Shown one piece after another: positions 1 through 4,859 of a stretch of 5,094 bases of DNA (position 1 is its first letter; each line of letters opens with the position of its first letter). The notes beneath the pieces were generated by a model. It was given only the letters and a program-made list of their open reading frames with translations. It made no database searches and had not been told where the DNA came from. Origin of the DNA: Geodermatophilaceae bacterium (GTDB lineage: Bacteria > Actinomycetota > Actinomycetes > Mycobacteriales > Geodermatophilaceae); the NCBI GenBank assembly GCA_013696785.1, contig JACCXW010000427.1, positions 1 to 5,094 on the forward strand, written 5' to 3'. The translations under genes were made by a program, and so were the position numbers.

Positions 1-1119
1 ACGACACCAGCACGCTGGCCACCTGGCTGGACGATGTCGGCTAACGAGACAGCCTTTGTGGGCGAGTACCTCAACAACTACGGCGAAAACGAGCCGCTGC
101 TCGTCCCGCCGGGGTGGGACGACTGGCACGCCTCGGTCGGCAACGGGGACTACGACCACGGGTGGGTGTTCGAGAACGGGGTGGTCAACGCGTACGACGA
201 CATCTACGCCACGGACCTGGCCAGAGACATCGCGGTGGAGGCGATCGAGCGGCACGTCTCGAGCACGGCGCCGTTCTTCCTCTGAGCTTCGTTCTACGCG
301 CCTCACTCCGGGACCCCGGATGAGCCCGACGATCCAGTCGGGGGACTCAGTACGCCGGCAGTGGCACCGCGTCATCACGACGCCTACGCCGGAACGCCGC
401 TACCGAAAGACCCGAGCTTCAACGAGGCCGACGTCTCGGACAAGCCGGCGTTCGTCCGGGACCGGCACCGGATCAGCCTGACCACCGAGGCCAATCTGAC
501 CGAGCTGTACCAACAACGTCTCGAAGCCTTGCTGGCCTTGGACGAGGCAGTCGTCCAGATGATCGATGCGCTCGAAGCCGCCGGCGAGCTGGAGAACACC
601 ATCATCGTGTTCACCTCCGACAACGGGTACATGCTCGGGGAGCACCGCATCCACGCAGGCAAGACCGTGGCCTACGAGCCGTCGGCTCGGGTGCCGCTGA
701 TCGTGGCCGGGCCAGGCTTCCCGCCCGGTGTCACCCGCAGCCAGCCGGTCGCGCTGATCGACCTGGCGCCGACATTTGTCGAGGCCGCCCGCGCAACCGC
801 GGGCCTCGAGATCGACGGCACCTCGCTACGGCCGATTGCCAGGAAGCCCGCCATCGGCGCCAATCGCACGCTCGTCATCGAGGCAGGGCCGGAGGAGGTG
901 GACGGGCCGTGGCTGTACCGCGGGATTCGAACGCGCGAATACGTCTATCTCGAATACGAGGCCACCGGCGAGGTGGAGTACTACGACATGGTCCGCGACC
1001 CCTACCAGCTGGTCAACCTGGCCTACCAGCCGGACAGCCGGACCCAGCGCAAGCTCGACCTGTTGTCCGCCCGGCTCGACGTGATGTACGACTGCGCTGG
1101 AGCGGCCTGCCGCCGCTGA
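1..1119 (+). pseudogene. Sulfatase (arylsulfatase/GlcNAc-6-sulfatase-like), 3' portion, disrupted
   Basis: Sulfatases hydrolyse sulfate esters using a formylglycine made from Cys or Ser in a C/S-x-P-x-R motif; that N-terminal part lies upstream of the window. Family features that can be seen are a DTSTLATWLDDVG stretch (bases 3-41), GYETAFVGEYLNNYG (second signature, 39-84), APFFL...FYAPHSG (270-315, with the conserved His), FTSDNG (metal-binding Asp-Asn at 619-624), GEHRIHAGK (His and Lys, Lys at 661-663) and a C-terminal tail ending in a CAGAACRR sequence. The reading is broken twice. An extra A at about 43-44 shifts the frame, so the first 41 bases read in frame 3 and the rest in frame 1. 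An in-frame TGA at 283-285 then falls where relatives have an aromatic residue (FFLW/FFLY), most simply a TGG-to-TGA change. The signature Lys is Glu (64-66). After the TGA the frame is open to the stop at 1117-1119. An internal GTG at 361 could give a 252-residue fragment lacking the catalytic centre. Sequencing error is the main alternative to true decay. Confidence 0.88.
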
Positions 1120-1151
1120 CGCGACGACTGACCCGCGGACACGTCGACGCG
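1120..1151. terminator. Weak candidate bidirectional terminator between convergent genes
   Basis: Directly after the sulfatase stop, CGCGACGAC (1120-1128) can pair with GTCGACGCG (1143-1151), giving nine positions with one A-A mismatch and a 14-base loop. It lies in the 36-base gap between two converging genes, where a shared terminator would be expected. There is no U-tract on either strand, and such stems arise easily in GC-rich DNA, so the call is weak. Confidence 0.25.
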
Positions 1152-1155
1152 GCGG

Positions 1156-1689
1156 CTACCCCCGCCGGCCGACGATGACCGCGACCGCGGCGCCGGCCGG
1201 AGCGCTGGGGCGGAAGGACTCGCTCGCCACGGATCCGCCCAGGCCGATCCGCGAGTACCGCGTCGCCCACTTGCGTGCGACCCAGCGCGGTACGACGAGA
1301 TCGGCCCGGATCAGCGACGGCGACCGCAGCAGCCGCTCGCGCAGCGATTCCAGGATCGACCATGGCGGATTGGCCACGACCCGGTACGGACACTGCGGAA
1401 GCGGTGTCGTGCGTAGGTCCCCACGGCGGATCTCGACCGACCAGCCGGATCCGAAGCCACCGCAGGGGAATCGCCGGCGTAGCTGTTCCACTCGGCCGGG
1501 GTGCAGTTCGACAGCGAGCACGCGGGCCCCGGCGGCGAGCAGTGGCGCAGTCAGCGCCCCGAGTCCAGCCCCGAGATCCAGGACGAGATCATCGGTTTGG
1601 ATACCGGCACCGGCGACGATCCGCCGGGCCGCACGGGGGTCAAGACTGTGGTAGCCCCACTGCCGTCCGGGTTTCCCCCCGGCGGACAC
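1156..1689 (-). CDS. Erm(37)-like short rRNA adenine N-6-methyltransferase
   Basis: This is a 177-residue SAM-dependent methyltransferase of the RsmA/Erm (KsgA) family, which methylates adenines in rRNA. Visible motifs, numbered from the GTG at 1689: an N-terminal RQWGYHSLD segment (9-17); the SAM-binding motif I VLDLGAGLGA (36-45); the acidic end of the second strand in AVELHPGR (Glu61); a GDLR motif (Asp91); and catalytic motif IV VVANPPW (NPPW at 107-110, the N-x-P-aromatic form used by N6-adenine enzymes). The C-terminal helical domain of full Erm proteins is largely missing. Length and pattern resemble mycobacterial Erm(37) (about 179 residues), which is also short at the C-terminus. The GTG was chosen because it puts the MSAG start just before the conserved WGYH, as in Erm(37); the longer open frame upstream runs antisense into ogt. 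No Shine-Dalgarno sequence or promoter is clear, and ogt ends 64 bases upstream on the same strand, so co-transcription is likely. Macrolide resistance is possible but not shown. Confidence 0.82.
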   Translation of the reverse strand: MSAGGKPGRQWGYHSLDPRAARRIVAGAGIQTDDLVLDLGAGLGALTAPLLAAGARVLAVELHPGRVEQLRRRFPCGGFGSGWSVEIRRGDLRTTPLPQCPYRVVANPPWSILESLRERLLRSPSLIRADLVVPRWVARKWATRYSRIGLGGSVASESFRPSAPAGAAVAVIVGRRG

Positions 1690-1753
1690 GACGCACCATG
1701 ACCAGACCCATGTCTGCGATCTTGCCCGCCCCGCTGCCGGAGAGGCCAGCGAT

Positions 1754-2296
1754 TTACCCGCCGAAGTCCAGAGTCGGCGGCAGTGAGCCCTCCAGTTCCA
1801 GCAGCCAGCGCTTCGCCGCGAGACCGCCGCCGAAGCCGCCGAGCCCGTCGGCAGCCAGCACCCGGTGGCATGCGACGACGATGGGGATCGGGTTCGCCCC
1901 CATGATCGAACCGACCGCTCGCGCGCCGAGCACCCCGTCGGCACCTCGGAACGCGCCGCTTCTTCTTGCCAGCTCGCCGTAGGTCGTGGTTTCGCCGTAG
2001 CCGACCCCGGCGTACAGCGTCTCGAGTACGGTGCGCTGCGGCCCCGGGGACAGGCTCCAGTCCAGCGGCAGGTCGAAGTCGCGGCGGCAACCGTTCAAGT
2101 AGTCGGTCAGCTGGCGCACGGCCTCGTTTGTCCGGTTCGCGTCCTCGACGAGCCTTCGCCCGGTACGCCGGGCAGCGGCGGCCAGCGCCTCGGCGCCCCG
2201 GTGGAATGCGACACACGCGACACCCTCGTCCGTCACCGCCAGGGTGAGCTGGCAGATCGGCTCCGGAGCCGCCACCATCGCCCACGCCAACGTCAT
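1754..2296 (-). CDS. ogt: Methylated-DNA--protein-cysteine S-methyltransferase (Ogt/MGMT)
   Basis: A cytoplasmic suicide repair protein that moves an alkyl group from O6-alkylguanine or O4-alkylthymine to its own cysteine. The 180-residue product has the usual small N-terminal domain followed by the DNA-binding/active-site domain: GYGETTTYGELA (about 99-110, with the conserved Tyr106), ARAVG with the arginine finger (Arg126), NPIPIVV, and the acceptor Cys143 in ACHRV. The Arg-to-Cys spacing of 17 equals that of human MGMT (Arg128 to Cys145). Two details differ from the textbook form: the Pro before the cysteine is Ala (ACHRV instead of PCHRV), and there are about six extra residues (within GAFRGADGVLG) before the arginine finger. 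The ATG at 2296 was chosen because a GACAAT box lies six bases upstream; a second ATG at 2278 would remove six residues. The open frame continues upstream to 2842, but that part is antisense to the VOC gene. The gene is divergent from the VOC gene and probably heads a unit with the Erm-like gene. Confidence 0.92.
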   Translation of the reverse strand: MTLAWAMVAAPEPICQLTLAVTDEGVACVAFHRGAEALAAAARRTGRRLVEDANRTNEAVRQLTDYLNGCRRDFDLPLDWSLSPGPQRTVLETLYAGVGYGETTTYGELARRSGAFRGADGVLGARAVGSIMGANPIPIVVACHRVLAADGLGGFGGGLAAKRWLLELEGSLPPTLDFGG

Positions 2297-2302
2297 GTCC
2301 GC

Positions 2303-2308
2303 ATTGTC
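2303..2308 (-). promoter_or_regulatory. Candidate -10 box of ogt (leaderless)
   Basis: Read on the minus strand, GACAAT lies six bases before the ogt ATG at 2296. It matches TATAAT at four of six positions but lacks the first T. The placement mirrors the better boxes at the other genes of the window, and no Shine-Dalgarno sequence precedes the ATG. It overlaps the candidate -35 of the divergent VOC gene. Confidence 0.35.
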
Positions 2309-2334
2309 GTCCGGCCTACCGACAGGTTTAGGCT
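2304..2334 (+). promoter_or_regulatory. Candidate leaderless promoter of the VOC gene
   Basis: A TTGTCG (2304-2309) and a TAGGCT -10 box (2329-2334) are separated by 19 bases, and the box is followed by seven bases and then the GTG start at 2342. Transcription would begin at or very near the start codon. There is no Shine-Dalgarno sequence. A short dyad, TGTCG (2305-2309) with CGACA (2320-2324), overlaps the promoter and could be an operator or chance. Confidence 0.5.
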
Positions 2335-2341
2335 CGCGGCC

Positions 2342-2707
2342 GTGATCACCTCGGTGCACACGCTGATCTACGCCGACGATGCCGTGGCTGCCCGGGCCTT
2401 CTTCCGGGACGTGCTCGGCTGGCCGCACGTCGCTGAGGGTGGCGGCTGGCTCATCTTCAAGACCGGCCCGAGCGAGCTCGGCGTACACCCGACGGGGCAG
2501 GGCGACTGGTCTACGACGCAGCATCACGAGGTCACGCTGATGTGCGACGACATCGAGGCCACGGTCGCGAACCTGAAGTCGAAGGACGTCGGCTTCAGCA
2601 AGGAGATCAGCGACGAGGGCTTCGGGCTGACCGCGATGATGACGGTCCCGGGCGCCGGCGACATGATGCTCTACCAGCCCAAGCACGCGATCGCCTACGA
2701 CCTCTAG
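2342..2707 (+). CDS. VOC-family (glyoxalase/bleomycin resistance-like) protein
   Basis: A 121-residue single-domain vicinal-oxygen-chelate protein. This fold binds a divalent metal and serves glyoxalases, dioxygenases and drug-binding proteins; the substrate here cannot be told from sequence. Family features are the opening SVHTLIYADD (His6), ARAFFRDVLGWP (17-28), GGGWLIFKTGPSELGVHP (33-50), HHEVTLMCDDIEATVANL (61-78) and the closing VPGAGDMMLYQPKH (102-115). Likely metal ligands are His6 and His62; the C-terminal position that is often Glu in the fold is Gln112 (LYQP), which I believe is common in this subgroup. The GTG start was chosen because it begins the first beta strand directly and is preceded by TAGGCT at a leaderless spacing. 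The open frame extends upstream to 1865, but that portion is antisense to ogt. It is divergent from ogt and is followed by a 270-base convergent gap before the end of msrA. Dimer formation is expected from the family. Confidence 0.9.
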   Translation: MITSVHTLIYADDAVAARAFFRDVLGWPHVAEGGGWLIFKTGPSELGVHPTGQGDWSTTQHHEVTLMCDDIEATVANLKSKDVGFSKEISDEGFGLTAMMTVPGAGDMMLYQPKHAIAYDL

Positions 2708-2775
2708 CGCGGGTCGGCTCAGGGGCCGAACTGTCGAGATTGCGCAGCTTCTGCTGGCCGAGCGCGGCCGGCCTC

Positions 2776-2799
2776 GTCGACGAGCTGGTCCCCGTCGAC
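2776..2799. terminator. Candidate stem-loop downstream of the VOC gene
   Basis: GTCGACG (2776-2782) pairs perfectly with CGTCGAC (2793-2799) around a ten-base loop, about 70 bases after the VOC stop codon. It could end transcription of the VOC gene, but there is no following U-tract, and a weaker five-base stem (2714-2718 with 2725-2729) lies closer to the stop. Confidence 0.25.
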
Positions 2800-2836
2800 C
2801 CCGCAGCAACGGCGGCATAACATTCCGGGCAAGTGT

Positions 2837-2876
2837 GGTCACAGTTGGTTACTGTGCATCTACACTCGGTCACAGT
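2837..2876. repeat. CACAGT/ACTGTG repeat cluster with embedded promoter-like pair
   Basis: GGTCACAGT occurs twice in direct orientation (2837-2845 and 2868-2876), 31 bases apart start to start, close to three helical turns. Between them lies the inverted copy ACTGTG (2851-2856), which forms a dyad CACAGT-N5-ACTGTG (2840-2856) with the first copy. A promoter-like pair, GTCACA (2838-2843) and TACACT (2861-2866) with a 17-base spacer on the plus strand, overlaps the repeats. The arrangement looks like operator sites for a dimeric regulator. The nearest thing downstream on that strand is the stem-loop at 2894-2941, not a gene. The local sequence is less GC-rich than its surroundings. Confidence 0.5.
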
Positions 2877-2893
2877 CGAGAGGTCGTCGGCGA

Positions 2894-2941
2894 GTTGTCA
2901 GTGGATCCGCGTTATCCCCCTGGCGCGGATTCACTGGCAAC
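2894..2941 (+). other. 18-bp stem-loop; candidate small RNA element or msrA/VOC terminator
   Basis: GTTGTCAGTGGATCCGCG (2894-2911) pairs with CGCGGATTCACTGGCAAC (2924-2941) around a 12-base loop. Sixteen pairs are Watson-Crick, and the other two (2904 with 2931, 2898 with 2937) are G-U wobbles if the RNA is transcribed from the plus strand. As minus-strand RNA those two become A-C mismatches. The loop carries CCCCC (2916-2920), which could pair with GGGG (2944-2947) just after the stem as a pseudoknot. A second small stem, GCAGGC (2952-2957) with GCCTGC (2963-2968), follows. A promoter-like pair ends at 2866, which would place a transcription start about 20 bases before the stem. It also lies 36 bases past the end of msrA, so a terminator function in that direction is the plain alternative, though no U-tract is present. 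Confidence 0.5.
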
Positions 2942-2977
2942 GCGGGGACTAGCAGGCGACCTGCCTGCGTGCGCGGC

Positions 2978-3631
2978 TCAGCCGGTCGATGCAAGCCCGA
3001 TCGGGCAGGAGACACCGGTGCCGCCGATGCCGCAGTAGCCGCCGGGGTTCTTGTGCAGGTACTGCTGGTGGTAGTCCTCGGCGTAGTAGAACTCGCCGGC
3101 CGGAGCGATCTCGGTGCTGATCCCGCCGTATCCCGCGGCCCGCAACCGCTCCTCGTATGCTGCCCGCGTGCGCTCGACGATCTCGTCCTGCGACGGGTCG
3201 GTGGTGTAGATCGCGGACCGGTACTGGGTGCCGACGTCGTGGCCCTGCCGCATGCCCTGGGTTGGGTCGTGTCCCTCCCAGAAGACGGCGAGCAGCTGCT
3301 CGTAACTGATCACCGCCGGATCGAAGACGACCAGTACGGCCTCGGTGTGCCCTGTCCGGGCCGAGCAGACCTCCTCGTACGTCGGGTTGGCGGTGTAGCC
3401 CCCGGCGTACCCGACGGCTGTCGTGTAGACGCCCGGTGTCTGCCAGAAGATCCGCTCGGCGCCCCAGAAGCAGCCGAGTCCGAACACGGCGGTCTGCATG
3501 CCGGCCGGGAACGGAGGGACTGTCGGGTTGCCGTTGACCGCATGCACACCGCGGACCGGAAGCGGCACGTCACGGCCGGGAATGGCGTCATCGGGGGAGA
3601 TCAGATTCGTCTTGTTCCGACTGAAAAGCAT
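2978..3631 (-). CDS. msrA: Peptide-methionine (S)-S-oxide reductase MsrA
   Basis: Reduces the S epimer of methionine sulfoxide, free or in proteins, using electrons from thioredoxin; a cytoplasmic oxidative-damage repair enzyme. The 217-residue product closely follows the E. coli-type MsrA (about 212 residues), including the N-terminal extension ([14 protein letters not shown]). The catalytic Cys54 sits in [10 protein letters not shown], the conserved acid is Glu97 in GHTEAV, and GTQYRSAIY (134-142) and [17 protein letters not shown] (180-196) form the substrate pocket. The recycling cysteines are Cys200 (GYCGIGG) and Cys209 near the C-terminus, as in the three-cysteine enzymes. The ATG at 3631 is supported by the match to the E. 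coli N-terminus and by a TATCGT box six bases upstream with no Shine-Dalgarno sequence. The gene is alone on its strand, divergent from the YdeI-family gene, and converges on the VOC gene. No MsrB is fused or adjacent in the window. Confidence 0.97.
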   Translation of the reverse strand: MLFSRNKTNLISPDDAIPGRDVPLPVRGVHAVNGNPTVPPFPAGMQTAVFGLGCFWGAERIFWQTPGVYTTAVGYAGGYTANPTYEEVCSARTGHTEAVLVVFDPAVISYEQLLAVFWEGHDPTQGMRQGHDVGTQYRSAIYTTDPSQDEIVERTRAAYEERLRAAGYGGISTEIAPAGEFYYAEDYHQQYLHKNPGGYCGIGGTGVSCPIGLASTG

Positions 3632-3637
3632 GCGCCC

Positions 3638-3643
3638 ACGATA
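3638..3643 (-). promoter_or_regulatory. Candidate leaderless -10 box of msrA
   Basis: On the minus strand TATCGT lies six bases before the msrA ATG at 3631. No convincing -35 and no Shine-Dalgarno sequence are present. The box is overlapped by the dyad GATAC-N4-GTATC (3640-3653), which could let a regulator control msrA. Confidence 0.5.
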
Positions 3644-3653
3644 CGTCGGTATC
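3640..3653. promoter_or_regulatory. Dyad in the msrA/YdeI divergent promoter region
   Basis: GATACGTCGGTATC has five-base inverted arms (GATAC/GTATC) around four bases. It sits in the 40-base gap between the divergent starts, touching the msrA -10 box and seven bases before the other gene's box. An operator is possible, but five-base arms also occur by chance. Confidence 0.25.
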
Positions 3654-3659
3654 AGGCGC

Positions 3660-3665
3660 TAGCGT
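3660..3665 (+). promoter_or_regulatory. Candidate leaderless -10 box of the YdeI/OmdA-family gene
   Basis: TAGCGT lies six bases before the GTG at 3672. I see no -35 at the usual distance and no Shine-Dalgarno sequence, so the box and the spacing are the only support for this promoter and start. Confidence 0.45.
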
Positions 3666-3671
3666 CGCGGT

Positions 3672-4265
3672 GTGAGCGAACCGAAAGAGTTGAAGAACGA
3701 TCAGCCGATCATCGCTTTCGCGGACTCCGCCGCCTGGGAGCGCTGGCTGGCCGCGAACCAGTCCAGCGCGACCGGCGTCTGGCTCAAGATCGCGAAAAAG
3801 GGTTCGGAAACCACCACGGTCAGCTACGCCGAAGCGGTCGATGTCGCGCTCTGCTACGGGTGGATCGACGGGCAGTCGGGGGCGTACGACGACTCGTTCT
3901 GGCTACAGCGCTACACCGCGCGCACACCACGGAGCAAGTGGTCGCAGATCAACCGCGACAAGGTCGCCGCCCTCGTCGAAGCCGGCCGGATGCAGCCCCC
4001 CGGGCTCGCGGCGGTCGAGGCCGCGCGCGCTGATGGCCGATGGGCCGCGGCGTACGAACCGCCGAGCAAGGCCACGGTGCCGGCGGACCTGCAGACCGCG
4101 CTCGACGCCAACCTCACGGCCGCCGCGGTCTGGGCCGAGCTCGACGGCGCGAACCGGTACGCCGTGCTCTACCGGGTGCAGGATGCCAAGCGACCCGAGA
4201 CCCGCGCGCGGCGGATCGAGAAGTTCGTCGGAATGCTGAGCCGCGGCGAGAAGATCCACCGCTGA
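3672..4265 (+). CDS. YdeI/OmpD-associated (OmdA) family protein
   Basis: A 197-residue soluble protein of the YdeI/OmpD-associated family. Members have been linked to resistance to antimicrobial peptides in enteric bacteria, but the biochemical role is not settled and should not be assumed here. Recognisable parts are the opening IIAFADSAAWERWLAAN (13-29), TGVWLKIAKKGS (34-45), the most conserved block SYAEAVDVALCYGWIDGQ (51-68), then FWLQRYTARTPRSKWSQIN (76-94), a GRMQPPGLAAVEAARADGRW block (104-123), and a C-terminal helical segment ending RRIEKFVGMLSRGEKIHR, characteristic of the OmdA domain. There is no signal peptide or membrane segment. The GTG start is supported by the match of the N-terminus to the family and by TAGCGT six bases upstream. 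It is divergent from msrA and is followed 33 bases later by the FMN reductase, which has its own promoter-like box. Confidence 0.88.
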   Translation: MSEPKELKNDQPIIAFADSAAWERWLAANQSSATGVWLKIAKKGSETTTVSYAEAVDVALCYGWIDGQSGAYDDSFWLQRYTARTPRSKWSQINRDKVAALVEAGRMQPPGLAAVEAARADGRWAAAYEPPSKATVPADLQTALDANLTAAAVWAELDGANRYAVLYRVQDAKRPETRARRIEKFVGMLSRGEKIHR

Positions 4266-4291
4266 CCTCTGCCGGATCCGGCTCCTAGGCT
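4262..4291 (+). promoter_or_regulatory. Candidate leaderless promoter of the FMN reductase gene, with palindrome
   Basis: CTGACC (4262-4267, overlapping the preceding stop codon) and TAGGCT (4286-4291) are separated by 18 bases; seven bases then lead to the ATG at 4299. The box and spacing are identical to those of the VOC gene. Between the two elements is a perfect 12-base palindrome GCCGGATCCGGC (4271-4282), in a position where a bound regulator would block RNA polymerase. Confidence 0.5.
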
Positions 4292-4298
4292 GGTTGGT

Positions 4299-4859
4299 AT
4301 GACGGCTCCGAGCACCGTGCAGCTGCTGCTGATCTCCGGCAGCACCCGGCACGGCTCGACCAATACCGCGGCCCTGCGATCCGCTGCAGCCGCACCGCCC
4401 GACGGCGTCACCGCTACCGTTTTCGCGGGCTTGGCGGACCTGCCGGCGTTCAACCCGGACCACGACCGCGGTCCGCTGCCGTCCGCCGTCACCGATCTAC
4501 GACGCCAGCTCGCCGCTGCCGACGCCGTCATCTTCTGCACCCCCGAGTACACCGGAGCGCTGCCCGGCAGCTTCAAGAATCTGCTCGACTGGACCGTCGG
4601 CGGCGAGGAGATCTACCGGAAGCCGGTCGCATGGATCAACGTCGCGGCCGAGGGTCGAGGGGTCGGCGCTCATGCGTCCCTGGCCACGGTGTTGGGCTAC
4701 GTCGGAGCCGAGGTGATCGAGGCAGCCTGCGTGAGCCTCCCCATTCCGCGCGACGCCGTGGGCCCGGACGGATTGATCACCGACGCCGACCTGCGCGCCC
4801 GAATTGCACTTGTTCTGGACATCGTGGGCACCTACCACCGCGACCGGCCGATCGAGTGA
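4299..4859 (+). CDS. NAD(P)H-dependent FMN reductase (flavodoxin-like fold)
   Basis: A 186-residue member of the NADPH-dependent FMN reductase family (SsuE/ChrR/azoreductase-like), which uses NAD(P)H to reduce FMN, quinones or other small acceptors in the cytoplasm. The FMN-phosphate loop is SGSTRHGSTNTAALR (13-27). Further on are ADAVIFCTPEYTGALPGSFKN (73-93; the TPEY...PG..KN motif that contacts the isoalloxazine ring) and LLDWTVGGEEIYRKPVAWINVAAEG (94-118), completing the alpha/beta flavodoxin fold. The true electron acceptor cannot be read from the sequence. The ATG was chosen because it starts just before the first beta strand and is preceded by TAGGCT at leaderless spacing. Its stop codon overlaps the start of the next gene as GTGA, so the two are probably translated in a coupled way from one mRNA. 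Confidence 0.92.
   Translation: MTAPSTVQLLLISGSTRHGSTNTAALRSAAAAPPDGVTATVFAGLADLPAFNPDHDRGPLPSAVTDLRRQLAAADAVIFCTPEYTGALPGSFKNLLDWTVGGEEIYRKPVAWINVAAEGRGVGAHASLATVLGYVGAEVIEAACVSLPIPRDAVGPDGLITDADLRARIALVLDIVGTYHRDRPIE

Noticed and set aside
283..285. TGA read as selenocysteine or as a reassigned sense codon in the sulfatase
   Set aside because: Other genes in the window end at TGA and use TGG for Trp; sulfatases do not use selenocysteine at this site, and the separate frameshift and Lys loss favour simple decay.
1690..1944. N-terminal extension of the Erm-like open frame (85 extra residues)
   Set aside because: It overlaps ogt on the same strand in another frame, shows no family similarity, and the conserved core begins just after the GTG at 1689.
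1551..2285. Long minus-strand open frame overlapping ogt and the Erm-like gene
   Set aside because: Arg/Gly/Pro-rich out-of-frame translation of ogt, typical of high-GC DNA; no motifs.
2305..2324. TGTCG-N10-CGACA dyad between ogt and the VOC gene as an Ada/LexA-type operator
   Set aside because: Five-base arms are common by chance, and it does not match the actinobacterial LexA box; kept only as a note in the promoter entry.
2297..2842. N-terminal extension of the ogt open frame (182 extra residues)
   Set aside because: It is antisense to the well-supported VOC gene, has low-complexity Arg-rich content, and family alignment starts at the ATG at 2296 or 2278.
2894..2941. Stem-loop as the end of an insertion sequence or attachment site
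   Set aside because: No transposase or integrase gene, no target duplication, and no second copy in the window.
2742..3038. Open plus-strand frame across the VOC-msrA gap
   Set aside because: No family resemblance, it runs antisense into msrA, has no initiation signal, and crosses the stem-loop and repeats.
2969..4033. Long plus-strand open frame opposite msrA, running into the YdeI-family gene
   Set aside because: It is the antisense shadow of msrA and then an out-of-frame reading of the YdeI-family gene; no recognisable domain, and both real genes are clear.
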